Assembly (NCBI GenBank): GCA_031430645.1
Contig: JANPBY010000157.1
Span: 1 to 33,977 of the forward strand
Direction of reading: 5' to 3'
Origin: JANPBY01 sp031430645
Lineage (GTDB): Bacteria; Actinomycetota; Actinomycetes; DATJPE01
DNA: 33,977 nt
A program made the translations under genes and the position numbers. Positions 7,773 through 18,231 of this stretch are shown piece by piece. Position 1 is the stretch's first letter, and each line of letters opens with the position of its first letter. The notes beneath the pieces were generated by a model that saw only the letters and a program-made list of their open reading frames with translations, searched no databases and was not told where the DNA came from.

Positions 7773-8584
7773 TGGTTCCACGCCGGGTGCGCCTGGACGC
7801 GGAGCTGGTCCGGCGGGGACTTGCGCGCTCTCGTGAGCAGGCTCAGAACCTGATAGCGGCGGGCCGGGTCACGGTCCGCGGGACGGTGGCCACCAAATCG
7901 GCGACCCAGGTCGATATCGAGGTCTCGATCGTGGTGGCGGCCGATGACGATGACCCGGGGTATGCCTCAAGAGGTGGGCACAAGCTGGCTGGCGCCCTGG
8001 ACGTCTTCACTTCCGAAGGTCTCCAGATTGATGGCCGCCGCGCGCTGGACGCCGGGGCCAGCACCGGAGGCTTTACCGATGTCCTGCTCCGTCGCGGCGC
8101 GGCCGTGGTGGTGGCCGTTGATGTCGGATATGGGCAACTTGCGTGGGCGATGCGCACCGACTCTCGGGTCACCGTCTTGGATCGTACGAACGTTCGCGAC
8201 CTGACTCTGCGGCTCCTGGGAGACGAACCCGTTGGACTTGTCGTCGGTGATCTGTCGTTCATCTCCTTGGTGAAGGTGCTGGAGCCGTTGCGGGCGGTTT
8301 CTACTCCTGACGCTGACTTCGTGCTCATGGTGAAACCGCAGTTCGAGGTCGGGCGGGAGCGGCTTGGTCCGGGCGGAGTCGTGCGAGATCCCGGGCTTAG
8401 GGGGGAGGCGGTGCGTACGATCGCGGAGCGGGCCTGGACCCTCGGTCTGGGCACTGCCGGCGTGACCGCGAGCCCGTTGCCTGGGCCCGCGGGCAATGTC
8501 GAGTACTTCCTCTGGCTCAGCGCCGCGGCCGCGGCACCGGAAGCAGAGCACATCGAGCGAGCCGTCCAGGAAGGACCGCAGTGA
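7772..8584 (+). CDS. tlyA: TlyA-type rRNA 2'-O-methyltransferase
   Basis: An S4 RNA-binding domain (RLDAELVRRGLARSREQAQN) occupies residues 1-60. A Rossmann methyltransferase domain with LDAGASTGGFTD, the SAM site, follows. The K-D-K-E tetrad of FtsJ-like 2'-O-methyltransferases is present as K70, D159 (GDLSF), K187 (MVKPQFE) and E243 (GNVEYF). In mycobacteria TlyA methylates C1409 of 16S and C1920 of 23S rRNA and confers sensitivity to capreomycin and viomycin. Start GTG 7772 overlaps the previous TAG. The 270-residue length is normal. Confidence 0.95.
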   Translation: MVPRRVRLDAELVRRGLARSREQAQNLIAAGRVTVRGTVATKSATQVDIEVSIVVAADDDDPGYASRGGHKLAGALDVFTSEGLQIDGRRALDAGASTGGFTDVLLRRGAAVVVAVDVGYGQLAWAMRTDSRVTVLDRTNVRDLTLRLLGDEPVGLVVGDLSFISLVKVLEPLRAVSTPDADFVLMVKPQFEVGRERLGPGGVVRDPGLRGEAVRTIAERAWTLGLGTAGVTASPLPGPAGNVEYFLWLSAAAAAPEAEHIERAVQEGPQ

Positions 8585-8609
8585 CCCTCCGGCCGTACTC
8601 AGGTGCCCG

Positions 8610-9491
8610 ATGAGCGGCCCTCGGCGTGTGCTGCTGGTCAGCCACACCGGGCGCGAGGCTGCTCGGACCAGCACCCAGATCGCGGCCCAACGATTCATGG
8701 ACGCGGGTGTGGAGGTGGCTCTCTGCAACCCCGAGGCGGGCGAGCTGTCCATCCCGGGCACCCAGACAGCCGACCCCGCCGACCCCGGAGCCGGCTGCGA
8801 GATCGTGGTGGTGCTCGGTGGCGACGGGACTCTGTTGCGCGGGGCGGAGCTGGCGCGCGGCGGTCAACTGCCGGTCGTTGGCGTGAACCTAGGGCACGTT
8901 GGTTTTCTTGCCGAGGCCGAACAGGAGGACCTCGACGCTCTGGTCGACCGAGTCGTCGAGCGGCGCTACGACGTTGAGGAGCGGCTCACCCTCGAGGTGG
9001 AGATCACGCGCGAAGGTGCTCCGACCCGTGCCGGATGGGCCGTCAACGAGGCCTCGATCGAGAAGGCCTCGCGGGATCGGATGCTCGAGGTCGTGGCCGA
9101 GGTCGATGGGCGCCCGCTGTCGAGGTGGGGCTGCGACGGTGTGGTGTGCGCTACCCCGACCGGATCGACGGCGTACGCCTTCAGTGCAGGCGGTCCGGTC
9201 GTGTGGCCTGAGGTCGATGCACTGCTGATGGTGCCGATCAGTGCGCACGCGCTCTTCGCGCGGCCCCTAGTGGTGGCGCCTACCTCGGTGCTCGCTGTCG
9301 AGCTGGTGGGCGGGGCTGAGGGCGTGCTGTGGTGCGACGGACGACGTCGCTTCGATCTGGAGCTGGGCGATCGAGTCGAGGTACGACGCAGTCACGTACC
9401 GCTGAGGTTGGCTCGGTTGCATCACGCACCATTCACCGACCGACTCGTGGCCAAGTTCGCCCTTCCAGTCGAGGGGTGGCGCGGGCGTTGA
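8610..9491 (+). CDS. nadK: NAD kinase
   Basis: The 293-residue protein has GGDGT (70-74), the NE pair at 146-147 and PTGSTAY (183-189) followed by AFSAGGP, all diagnostic of NAD kinase. It phosphorylates NAD to NADP using ATP or polyphosphate. ATG 8610 is chosen because SGPRRVLLV matches the family N-terminus; the longer frame from 8496 overlaps tlyA. The 3' end overlaps the recN start in TTGA. The block tlyA-nadK-recN is a conserved actinobacterial arrangement. Confidence 0.96.
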   Translation: MSGPRRVLLVSHTGREAARTSTQIAAQRFMDAGVEVALCNPEAGELSIPGTQTADPADPGAGCEIVVVLGGDGTLLRGAELARGGQLPVVGVNLGHVGFLAEAEQEDLDALVDRVVERRYDVEERLTLEVEITREGAPTRAGWAVNEASIEKASRDRMLEVVAEVDGRPLSRWGCDGVVCATPTGSTAYAFSAGGPVVWPEVDALLMVPISAHALFARPLVVAPTSVLAVELVGGAEGVLWCDGRRRFDLELGDRVEVRRSHVPLRLARLHHAPFTDRLVAKFALPVEGWRGR

Positions 9492-11191
9492 TCGAAGAGC
9501 TCCGCATCCGTGGCCTCGGCGTCATCGACGACGCTGTGCTGGAGCTCGGCCCGGGTCTGACCGTGGTTACGGGGGAGACTGGCGCCGGCAAGACGATGGT
9601 CGTCACCGCGCTTGGCTTGCTCCTGGGTGGGCGGGCGGATGCCGGAGCCGTACGCAGTGGGAGCGATCGCACTCTGGTCGAGGGCAGGGTGGCCGTCGAG
9701 GAAAGTTCGCCCTCAGCCGTGCGAGCGGCCGAGGCGGGAGGCGAGCTCGACGACGGAGTGCTGCTGCTCGCGCGCACAGTGTCCGCAGAGGGTCGCTCCC
9801 GCGCCCATGTCGGTGGCCGCTCGGTGCCGGTAGGGCTGCTCGCTGACCTCGGCGCCGACCTGGTCGCAGTCCACGGGCAGTCCGACCAGCAACGGCTGCT
9901 GCAGCCCATGCGTCAACGCGATGCCCTCGACCGGTTCGCGGGCGAGGCGCATGTCCAGACTCTGACGCGCTACCGCGCGGGCTACGCGCGTCTAGGAGTG
10001 CTACAGGCCGAGCTGGCGGCCATCACCAACCTGGCACGGGAACGCGCCCAGGAGGCGGACCTGTTGCGCTTCGGACTTGCTGAGGTCTCGGCAGTTGCTC
10101 CCGTCCCCGGTGAGGATCTGGAGCTTGCCACCGAGGCCTCCCGGTTAGGCCACGCCGACGAGCTCAGTGCCGCCGCCGCTACCGCGCATGGATGCCTGAT
10201 GAGTGATGGCGCCGTGGTCGACGCTGCACCCGACGCGGTGGGGCTTGTCGGGTTGGCCCGTCGAGCCCTGGATCCCGTCCGTGATCATGACTTCGAACTC
10301 GCGGCCCTAGCCGACCGGATGGCCGAGGCGTCCTACCTGTTGGCTGATGTCGCTGCCGACCTCGCGGCCTACGCCGGCGGTGTGGACGCCGACCCACTCC
10401 GGTTGGCGGCTGTGGACGACAGGCGTGCTGCGCTTTCGACGCTGACGCGCAAGTACGGCACGACTGTTGGAGACGTGCTGTCGTGGGCTGACGCGGCTGC
10501 TGAGCGCCTGGTCGATCTCGAGTCCGACGGCACCCGCGGGGCAGAGCTGTCCGCGGAAGCCACAGTCTTGAGCGAGGAGCTCATCGCGCTGGCCGGGCGA
10601 CTGACGAATGCGCGAGTGAAGGCAGGCAAGCGGTTTGGCAAAGCGGTCACGGCCGAGCTGACGGTGTTGGCGATGGCCGACGCGGTGTTATCGGTGTCGC
10701 TGACCACGTGTGACGAGCTCGGTCCGTACGGCAGTGACGAGGTGGAGCTGTTGCTGGCCCCCCATCCCGGTGCACCTGCCCGGCCGATCGCCAAGGGAGC
10801 TTCCGGGGGGGAGCTCAGCCGGGTGATGCTGGCGGTCGAAGTGGTCTTCGCAGGAGCAGATCCGTTGCCCACGTTCGTCTTCGACGAGGTTGACGCAGGG
10901 GTTGGCGGCCGGGCGGCCGTCGAGGTCGGTGCACGGCTTGCTCGACTCGCCCGTACGGCTCAGGTGCTCGTCGTGACCCACCTGCCTCAGGTTGCGGCCT
11001 ATGCCGACCAGCACCTGGTTGTCGAGAAGTCCTCAGATGGGTCAGTGACCAGCAGCGGAGTCGTCTCCCTTGATGAGGCGGGGCGGGTGCGTGAGCTGAC
11101 CCGGATGCTGGCCGGTCTGGCTGACAGCGAGTTGGGCGCAGCGCATGCTCGCGAGCTCCTGGAGGCCGCGGAGACAAGCAAGTCTCGCTGA
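9488..11191 (+). CDS. recN: DNA repair protein RecN
   Basis: RecN is an SMC-like ATPase that acts early in double-strand break repair. The 567-residue protein has the N-terminal motif EELRIRGLGVIDDA, Walker A GETGAGKT (29-36), a long helical middle, the ABC signature GGELSR and Walker B FVFDEVDAGVGG (from about 463), then VTHLPQVA. TTG 9488 gives the canonical start IEELRIRGLG and overlaps the NAD kinase stop. GAGGGG lies about 11 bases upstream. GTG 9476 is an alternative. The full length is normal. Confidence 0.96.
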   Translation: MIEELRIRGLGVIDDAVLELGPGLTVVTGETGAGKTMVVTALGLLLGGRADAGAVRSGSDRTLVEGRVAVEESSPSAVRAAEAGGELDDGVLLLARTVSAEGRSRAHVGGRSVPVGLLADLGADLVAVHGQSDQQRLLQPMRQRDALDRFAGEAHVQTLTRYRAGYARLGVLQAELAAITNLARERAQEADLLRFGLAEVSAVAPVPGEDLELATEASRLGHADELSAAAATAHGCLMSDGAVVDAAPDAVGLVGLARRALDPVRDHDFELAALADRMAEASYLLADVAADLAAYAGGVDADPLRLAAVDDRRAALSTLTRKYGTTVGDVLSWADAAAERLVDLESDGTRGAELSAEATVLSEELIALAGRLTNARVKAGKRFGKAVTAELTVLAMADAVLSVSLTTCDELGPYGSDEVELLLAPHPGAPARPIAKGASGGELSRVMLAVEVVFAGADPLPTFVFDEVDAGVGGRAAVEVGARLARLARTAQVLVVTHLPQVAAYADQHLVVEKSSDGSVTSSGVVSLDEAGRVRELTRMLAGLADSELGAAHARELLEAAETSKSR

Positions 11192-11234
11192 GCTCCCCGG
11201 ACTGATTGCTGAGAAACCTGGTACAACAGGCGCC

Positions 11235-11636
11235 ATGGTCGTGAGCGAGATCTTGGGGATGCCTCTCTTCAGCAGTATCACCGCGGAGTCGGCCGAGATC
11301 GTGGCCGCTGGAGGCGTGACGGATGTGTCAGCCGGCCAGGTCTTGGTGCAGGCGGGCGAACCGGGTGCTGGCATGTTTGTCGTGCTCGGCGGGACCGTAG
11401 TGGTCGAGCGTGGCGATCTGCACGTCGAGATCGAACGCGAAGGGTTCTTCGGCGAGCTCTCGCTCCTCGTTCCCGATTCGCCCCGGATCGCCAGGGTGCG
11501 CGCCATCACCGACGCGCGGATCCTCGCCGTCTCGCGACAGACCTTTGATTTCCTCCTGGAGACCGAACCTGCTTTCGCCCTGGCGCTCCTTCGGGAGCTC
11601 GCCGCCCGGCTCGTTGTGGCACGCACCGGCCACTGA
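11235..11636 (+). CDS. Lone cyclic-nucleotide-binding-fold protein
   Basis: The 133-residue protein is a single Crp/cNMP-type beta-roll. Visible are a typical N-terminal segment (LGMPLFSSITAESAEIV), the G-rich turn AGEPGAGMFVVLGGTV, and FFGELSLL, the phosphate-binding cassette position, with PRIARVRA carrying its arginine. No helix-turn-helix follows, so it is not a Crp-type DNA-binding regulator by itself. Such single-domain proteins are common beside recN or steA in actinobacteria. The ligand could be cAMP, but residues alone do not settle it. ATG 11235 starts 43 bases after recN, preceded by a weak TACAAC box. Confidence 0.85.
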   Translation: MVVSEILGMPLFSSITAESAEIVAAGGVTDVSAGQVLVQAGEPGAGMFVVLGGTVVVERGDLHVEIEREGFFGELSLLVPDSPRIARVRAITDARILAVSRQTFDFLLETEPAFALALLRELAARLVVARTGH

Positions 11637-11656
11637 TCCGAACGTCGCCTGCCCAG

Positions 11657-12796
11657 TCAGACGGGACCGGCGAGGATGCGGTCCGCGGCATAGACACCGG
11701 TGATGAACGCATCCTCGAGGTCGCACACGTTGTGGTCGCCGATGAGATAGAGGCCCGGCTTCTGCTCGCACTCCAGGAGGGCAGTTCCCAGGAGGTGAAA
11801 GGCAGGGTTCCAGTGACGATGCTCGACGACTTCCCAGGTGCTGAAGAGCCGTGCGAAATCGACATCCTCCGAAGTCGATGAGAGCAGGGTTGCGCCTCCC
11901 GTCTGCGGGGCGAGAGCAAGAATCGGATCGTCGGGCGGAAACAGGGTGACGGTGGACCCCGCCCACGGTGGGCGGAGCTCGCCACTCACCAGGAACATGT
12001 GTGTCGAGATAGGACTCTTGACAGGGCCCAGATCGAGCAATCGGGCGGACACATCGGTGGGAGTGGCCACGACAACGTTGTCGGCGGTGATGCTGCTTCC
12101 GTGGCCTGTAGCAATCGAATAGTGAGTTGAGGTTGGGGTGACCTCTGTGACCGACTCCAGCAGCAAGGCATCGTTGAAGCCCTCCGTGATGACGTCGAAA
12201 CGGAACCTGTATTCAAAGATGGGAATGACGAAATCGAGAATCCCGACCAGCAGGGTCAAGGCGGTCAGCCTCTCCAGGGGTGTGAAAGCTAGCCCTCGCA
12301 CGGCCGGGGCGAGATGCGACCGGGTGACGTCTTCCATGCGGTGTCGTTCGATGAACTGGGACGCCGGCTCGTGGTAAAGGTCCCAGAGCAGCGGATCCGC
12401 CTTGAGCGCCTCGGCCTGCGACACCAGGAGGCAGTCCCGCTTGAAGGCTTCGTAGTGCCGACGAAAAGTTCGCATAAACCAGAGGAATCGAAGAGTCTGC
12501 GGCAGGTGCACCAGCAACGGCAGATCTGAGCGCGTGAATGAACCGTCCTCCTCGCCGCGCAGAAGTTGCCGCCGCTTGATCCTTCGGCCCCGGTCGACGA
12601 ACTGGTTGACGTGGGTGTAGTCGTCCCTGACGTAGTAGGCGCCGAGATTGACCGCTCCGTCCTTGGACGCGCGAATCCGACCGCCGACATCCTCGGTGAT
12701 CAGCAGGAACGGTCGCTGACCGTCTTGGAGTCGGCGGGCGCAGGCCAGACCGGCGATCCCACCACCGACGATGACCGTTTCCACATGACGGGCCAT
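11657..12796 (-). CDS. FAD-dependent amine oxidase-like oxidoreductase
   Basis: The N-terminus VETVIVGGGIAGLACARRL is the Rossmann GxGxxG FAD site, followed by DVGGRIRAS. The C-terminus carries GLYLIGDHNVC and DAFITGVYAADRI, the second FAD-binding segment of the monoamine oxidase/protoporphyrinogen oxidase group. The protein is 379 residues and has a hydrophobic, possibly membrane-associated stretch near 185-200 (TALTLLVGILDFVIPIF). Its substrate is unknown. It lies 31 bases after the LysE-type gene on the same strand, so the two probably form an operon. A GCGAAGGCTTCGC palindrome occupies that gap (12808-12820). It converges on the cyclic-nucleotide-fold gene. Confidence 0.85.
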   Translation of the reverse strand: MARHVETVIVGGGIAGLACARRLQDGQRPFLLITEDVGGRIRASKDGAVNLGAYYVRDDYTHVNQFVDRGRRIKRRQLLRGEEDGSFTRSDLPLLVHLPQTLRFLWFMRTFRRHYEAFKRDCLLVSQAEALKADPLLWDLYHEPASQFIERHRMEDVTRSHLAPAVRGLAFTPLERLTALTLLVGILDFVIPIFEYRFRFDVITEGFNDALLLESVTEVTPTSTHYSIATGHGSSITADNVVVATPTDVSARLLDLGPVKSPISTHMFLVSGELRPPWAGSTVTLFPPDDPILALAPQTGGATLLSSTSEDVDFARLFSTWEVVEHRHWNPAFHLLGTALLECEQKPGLYLIGDHNVCDLEDAFITGVYAADRILAGPV

Positions 12797-12827
12797 GGTT
12801 CATCATGGCGAAGGCTTCGCGGATCAC

Positions 12828-13520
12828 CTAGAGGGCGCGCGTGGTCGTGGCGACCTTGAGGCCAAGAGCTACGAGGATGGTGCCGCTCGTCGCGTCAATG
12901 GTGGTTCGTACCGCCGGTCGGTCGATGATCTGGCGCGCTCGTCCGACTCCGAAGGCCAGACCGCAGTAGAGAATCGTCTCAACGGTGATCTGGAGTCCCG
13001 CCAGCACGATGGTGGTGGGCAGCACGGGGTAGCCCCTGGGGATGAATTGCGGGAAGAAGGCCACCATGAACACCGCAGCCTTGGGGTTCGCCAAGTTCGT
13101 GACCAAGCCCTCACCGAAGGCGCGACGTGCACTGAGCGCTCGGATGGGTACCCGGCCTCCGGCGCTGGCGCTGCCGGGCGGGCAAGGACCCGGGCCGGTC
13201 GTGCGTGCTTCACGCCGTGCCGCCCAGGCCGCCCGGAGGGCGAGCAGGCCCAATCCGATCAGTACGACAGCGCCGAGCACCCGGAGCACCGTGTAGGCCA
13301 CCTCGGACACGGCCACGAGCGCGGCGAGTCCGAGGGCAGCCGCTAAGGCCCACAAGAACAGTGCAGCCTCGAGGCCGAGGACCAGTGGGACCGTGTCCCT
13401 CCCGCCGTACACCGCTGCCCGCCGCAGGATGAGCGCCATCGCCGGACCGGGCACGGCCGAGATCGCCAGCACAGCCAGCAGGAACGCCGGCAAGACGTTG
13501 AGCAAGTCCACATCTTCCAC
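12828..13520 (-). CDS. LysE/RhtB-family amino acid exporter
   Basis: The protein is about 230 residues with five or six predicted membrane helices, beginning VLPAFLLAVLAISAVPGPAMALIL. The PGPA motif is the family signature, and NLANPKAAVF with FFPQFIPRG gives the second conserved region. LysE/RhtB proteins export amino acids or derivatives. I choose GTG 13520; GTG 13511 is equally plausible, with GGTGGAAG upstream. The longer frame from 13643 adds a soluble segment not seen in the family. It is divergent from steA and transcribed toward the FAD oxidoreductase. Confidence 0.88.
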   Translation of the reverse strand: MEDVDLLNVLPAFLLAVLAISAVPGPAMALILRRAAVYGGRDTVPLVLGLEAALFLWALAAALGLAALVAVSEVAYTVLRVLGAVVLIGLGLLALRAAWAARREARTTGPGPCPPGSASAGGRVPIRALSARRAFGEGLVTNLANPKAAVFMVAFFPQFIPRGYPVLPTTIVLAGLQITVETILYCGLAFGVGRARQIIDRPAVRTTIDATSGTILVALGLKVATTTRAL

Positions 13521-13605
13521 CGTGCCATCAGTGCCACAAACCGAGGCCAACCGCGCGCGGCCTCCCCAGACCAACCCTGCCCCGATGGCAGCATGTGACC
13601 TATCT

Positions 13606-14748
13606 ATGAAACTTCCTCTGATCCATCGTGAGCCGCCAGCCACCCTTCCAGGGGTTACCGGTCAGGTTCGGCTTGATCCGAGCACGCGGGCCGTCATCAG
13701 CCGGGTTCGCCCCGGCGACATCGCGGTGATCGACGAGGTGGACCTCGACCTGGTCACCGCTGAGTCCTTGGTCCGCGCCGGTGTCGGGGCGGTCGTCAAC
13801 CTCGCCCCCTCGATCAGTGGCCGCTATCCCGCGCTGGGTGCACGAAGCCTGATCGAGGCGGGTGTTCCGCTCGTGGATGACGTGGGTCCGGAGGTCGTCG
13901 GTCGGATCACCGACGGTGATGTCCTACGTCTGCTCGGCCGCGAACTCCTCATGGGGCACCGAGTCGTTGCTGAGGGCATCATCCAAGACGCCACGACCGT
14001 TGCCGAAGCGTCCGCCCGCGCCCGCTCTGGACTTCAGGCCCAGCTCGAAGCTTTCGCGAGCAGCACCCGAGCCTTTCTTGACTCCGAGCACGAGCTGATC
14101 CTCGACGGCGCAGGCATCCCGGAGATCAACACCACGCTGGCCGACCGCCCGGTCCTGGTTGTAGCGCGCGGTCCCCGGGATGCAGAAGATCTGGCCGACT
14201 TGCGCTTGTGGGTTCGCGAACAGCACCCAGTGCTCGTCGGCGTCGGCGCGGGCGCCGACGTTCTGCTCACGGCCGGATACACCCCGGACCTGGTGGTAGG
14301 AGACATGGACGAGGTGTCTGACGACGCGCTTCGGTGCGGAGCGGAGCTCGTGGTCCATGAGCTCCGCGACGGCCGTACACCAGGATTGGAACGGGCTAAG
14401 CAGCACCATGTGTCCCCGATCCTGTTCCCGGCGAACGTCGTCAGTGAGGACCTCGCCGTTCTGCTTGCGGTTCATGGGGGCGCGACCTTGGTCGTCACCG
14501 CTGGTACGGCTGATGACCTCATCGAACTCCTCGATCGCGACCGAAGCGGGATGACCTCGACGATCCTGACCCGCCAGCGCGCTGGCGGGCTCCTCGTCGA
14601 CGCTCACGGTGTCAGCCAGCTCTATCGAAGCGGCATCTCGGGGGTTCAGATTCTTGTGCTTTTGCTGGCCGGGATCGCGGCCGTAGTGGCGGCGATCCTG
14701 ATCACCCCGGTCGGCCAAGAGTGGCTCGATGCTCTGGGGGGCTCGTGA
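13606..14748 (+). CDS. steA: SteA-like cell-separation protein
   Basis: The 380-residue protein follows the SteA layout: GDIAVIDEVDLDLVTAESLV, then NLAPSISGRYPALGA, a middle helical region, and VLVGVGAGADVLLTAGYTPD with VVGDMDEVSD, a thiamine-pyrophosphokinase-like fold. One C-terminal membrane helix lies at about 347-367. In Corynebacterium glutamicum SteA acts with SteB at the septum in daughter-cell separation. Start ATG 13606 (MKLPLIHREP) fits homologues. An upstream in-frame ATG at 13585 is possible. The 3' end overlaps steB in GTGA. Confidence 0.9.
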   Translation: MKLPLIHREPPATLPGVTGQVRLDPSTRAVISRVRPGDIAVIDEVDLDLVTAESLVRAGVGAVVNLAPSISGRYPALGARSLIEAGVPLVDDVGPEVVGRITDGDVLRLLGRELLMGHRVVAEGIIQDATTVAEASARARSGLQAQLEAFASSTRAFLDSEHELILDGAGIPEINTTLADRPVLVVARGPRDAEDLADLRLWVREQHPVLVGVGAGADVLLTAGYTPDLVVGDMDEVSDDALRCGAELVVHELRDGRTPGLERAKQHHVSPILFPANVVSEDLAVLLAVHGGATLVVTAGTADDLIELLDRDRSGMTSTILTRQRAGGLLVDAHGVSQLYRSGISGVQILVLLLAGIAAVVAAILITPVGQEWLDALGGS

Positions 14749-15689
14749 TCAGTTTTCGCTACCACCTGGCGTCACTCTCGGCGGTCCTGCTGGCCTTGTC
14801 GGCTGGTGTTGTCCTCGGCGCCGGCCCGCTCGACGGGCAGCTCGGGGGTGCCGGCGCGACGGCCGAAGCCCAACAGGCTCAGGTCGACGCCCTCGATACG
14901 CAGGTGAGCGCACTGCAGTCCAGGGTGTCCTACGACGATGCGGCGGCTGCGGCTCTGGCACCCGCGATTCTGCCGGACCGACTTGCGGGGAAGTCCGTCG
15001 TCGTCGTCGTGACGCCGGGCACTGACAGCACTCAAGTGGACCAGCTGGCCGATGCGGTGCGAGCTGCGGGTGGAACGGTGACCGGCCAGGTGGACATCCA
15101 GCCGGCTTGGCTCGATCCCGGGCAAGGGACGGTCTTGGCGTCCCTAGCAACCCAGCTCACTCCGGAAGGCCAGGAACCGCCCTCGGGCGGTCCGTACGCC
15201 AAGGCCGGGGCTGCCCTGGCGGCAGCTCTGGTGACGAACGAAGCCATCCCGCCGAGCAAGCCCGATGAGACCTCGGTCGCCCTGCTCACGGGGTTCGTGG
15301 AGGGCGGGTTCATCACCCTCGATGGCACTCCTGCGGTCCGGGCGCAGCTGGCACTGATCGTGAGCCCGGTTGGCCCCGCGGAGCCTGATGACGGCTCGCA
15401 GGCAGCGGCTGACTCGCTTCTCCCGCTCATCGCCGCGCTGGACTCAGGTCAGGGCGCAGTCCTGGCCGGCCCTGAGGGTTCGGCGCTGCCAGGTGGATTG
15501 GTGGGGGCGTTGCGAGAGAGCGGTCCGGTACGGCGGGGCGTGTCTTCCGACGACATCGCCGACACGGCATCTGGCGTGGTTGCCACGGTGCTTGCGTTGA
15601 CCCAACAGGCTGGCGGGACGGCCGGTCAGTACGGCATCGGCCCAGGAGCCGACGCTGCGATGCCGCCTCTGGCGTTCCCCGGGGGCTGA
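14745..15689 (+). CDS. steB: SteB/MctB-like membrane-anchored protein
   Basis: The 314-residue protein begins ISFRYHLASLSAVLLALSAG, an N-terminal membrane anchor typical of this family. A short coiled coil with VDALDTQVSALQSRV follows, then an outward-facing alpha/beta domain. Homologues are SteB of corynebacteria (partner of SteA in cell separation) and MctB of Mycobacterium tuberculosis (linked to copper resistance). Start GTG 14745 overlaps the steA stop and is preceded by CTGGGGGG. Translational coupling with steA is likely. It is far from any copper gene in the window, so the cell-separation role is favoured. Confidence 0.88.
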   Translation: MISFRYHLASLSAVLLALSAGVVLGAGPLDGQLGGAGATAEAQQAQVDALDTQVSALQSRVSYDDAAAAALAPAILPDRLAGKSVVVVVTPGTDSTQVDQLADAVRAAGGTVTGQVDIQPAWLDPGQGTVLASLATQLTPEGQEPPSGGPYAKAGAALAAALVTNEAIPPSKPDETSVALLTGFVEGGFITLDGTPAVRAQLALIVSPVGPAEPDDGSQAAADSLLPLIAALDSGQGAVLAGPEGSALPGGLVGALRESGPVRRGVSSDDIADTASGVVATVLALTQQAGGTAGQYGIGPGADAAMPPLAFPGG

Positions 15690-15725
15690 ACCGCGCGGCG
15701 GCTTCGGGGCAGGCCGAGTCGCTGT

Positions 15726-15788
15726 TAGGCTGGTCTCCCGTGGACGGACGGGTGTTCCCGTCGCACAACGAGCTCACGGGAGCCCGCG
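15726..15788 (+). promoter_or_regulatory. pyrG leader with stem enclosing the ribosome site
   Basis: CTCCCGTG (15735-15742) and CACGGGAG (15775-15782) form a perfect 8-bp stem. Nested inside is GACGGG-TGTT-CCCGTC (15747-15762). The right arm contains GGGAG, the ribosome site 6 bases before TTG 15789. A weak TAGGCT box lies at 15726-15731, so the true transcript start and the presence of the left arm in RNA are uncertain. Confidence 0.5.
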
Positions 15789-17470
<1,682 letters not shown>

Positions 17471-17474
<4 letters not shown>

Positions 17475-18067
17475 TTGAGAACGTTCCGGACGTGGGTTCC
17501 CTTCGGGACTCTCCACTCGATCTCCCGGTCCTTGGCGGCGCCGTGGTCTTCGCAGGCGCCGTGTGGGATGTGCGGCGGGAGACGGTGGATCTCGGGCCGG
17601 CCGGTCCCGTCGTGCGCGACCTCATCGACCATCCCGGGGCCGTAGGCGTGCTGGCCCTCGATGATCGCGATCGGGTGCTCCTCGTGCGGCAGTACAGGCA
17701 TCCGGTGCGCGCGATGCTGTGGGAATTGCCCGCTGGGCTGCGTGACGTAGCCGGCGAGGCGTTCGAGGTCACCGCAGCCCGGGAGTTGTGGGAGGAGACC
17801 GGCTATCGCTGCGATCATTTTGAGCCGCTCGTCGACATTCTGCTCAGCCCAGGTGGCTCCTCAGAGCGACTCGTTTTGTTTGTGGCCCATGGGGTGAGCG
17901 CGGACGATGGGGACCGGCACGCGGCAACCGGGGAAGAGCTCGGCATGGAGGTTGCCTGGTGGCCTGTGCGGCAGGTTGTCGCAGCGGTGCTCACAGGTCA
18001 TCTTCGCAGCGCGTCCTTGGCGATCGGCGTGCTTGCACTCCAGGCGCAGCGTGGTTTCGACGGCTGA
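17471..18067 (+). CDS. Nudix hydrolase, ADP-ribose pyrophosphatase-like
   Basis: The 198-residue protein has a nudix box at about 89-112, with the core AARELWEETGY supplying the metal-binding glutamates. Upstream VVRDLIDHPGAVGVLALDD and VLLVRQYRHPVR are typical of ADP-ribose pyrophosphatases, and LSPGGSSERL follows as in that group. It probably hydrolyses ADP-ribose or a related nucleoside diphosphate. GTG 17471 overlaps the pyrG stop, so it is likely co-translated with pyrG. Substrate preference is inferred from the family pattern only. Confidence 0.9.
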
Positions 18068-18123
18068 GGCTGCGCTTGTCCAGCCTGGTGGACGAGGTGT
18101 GAGGAGCGCGCCGCGCCGTACAC

Positions 18124-18152
18124 CTGAAAGTCAGCCCGCGGCGTCGTAGAGT
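18124..18152 (+). promoter_or_regulatory. Candidate promoter and leader of ald
   Basis: CTGAAA (18124-18129), a 17-base spacer and TAGAGT (18147-18152) fit a sigma-A promoter. The predicted ~70-nt leader contains GCCGACAAAGGCGTCGGC (18185-18202), a 6-bp stem with a 6-nt loop, and a GC-rich pairing around 18159-18175. Confidence 0.5.
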
Positions 18153-18231
18153 GCGAGGCGCCCCCGAGGGGGTGCGGCTTGCTTGCCGACAAAGGCGTCG
18201 GCACCGCTCTCATCCTGAGGACGTGTGCGTC

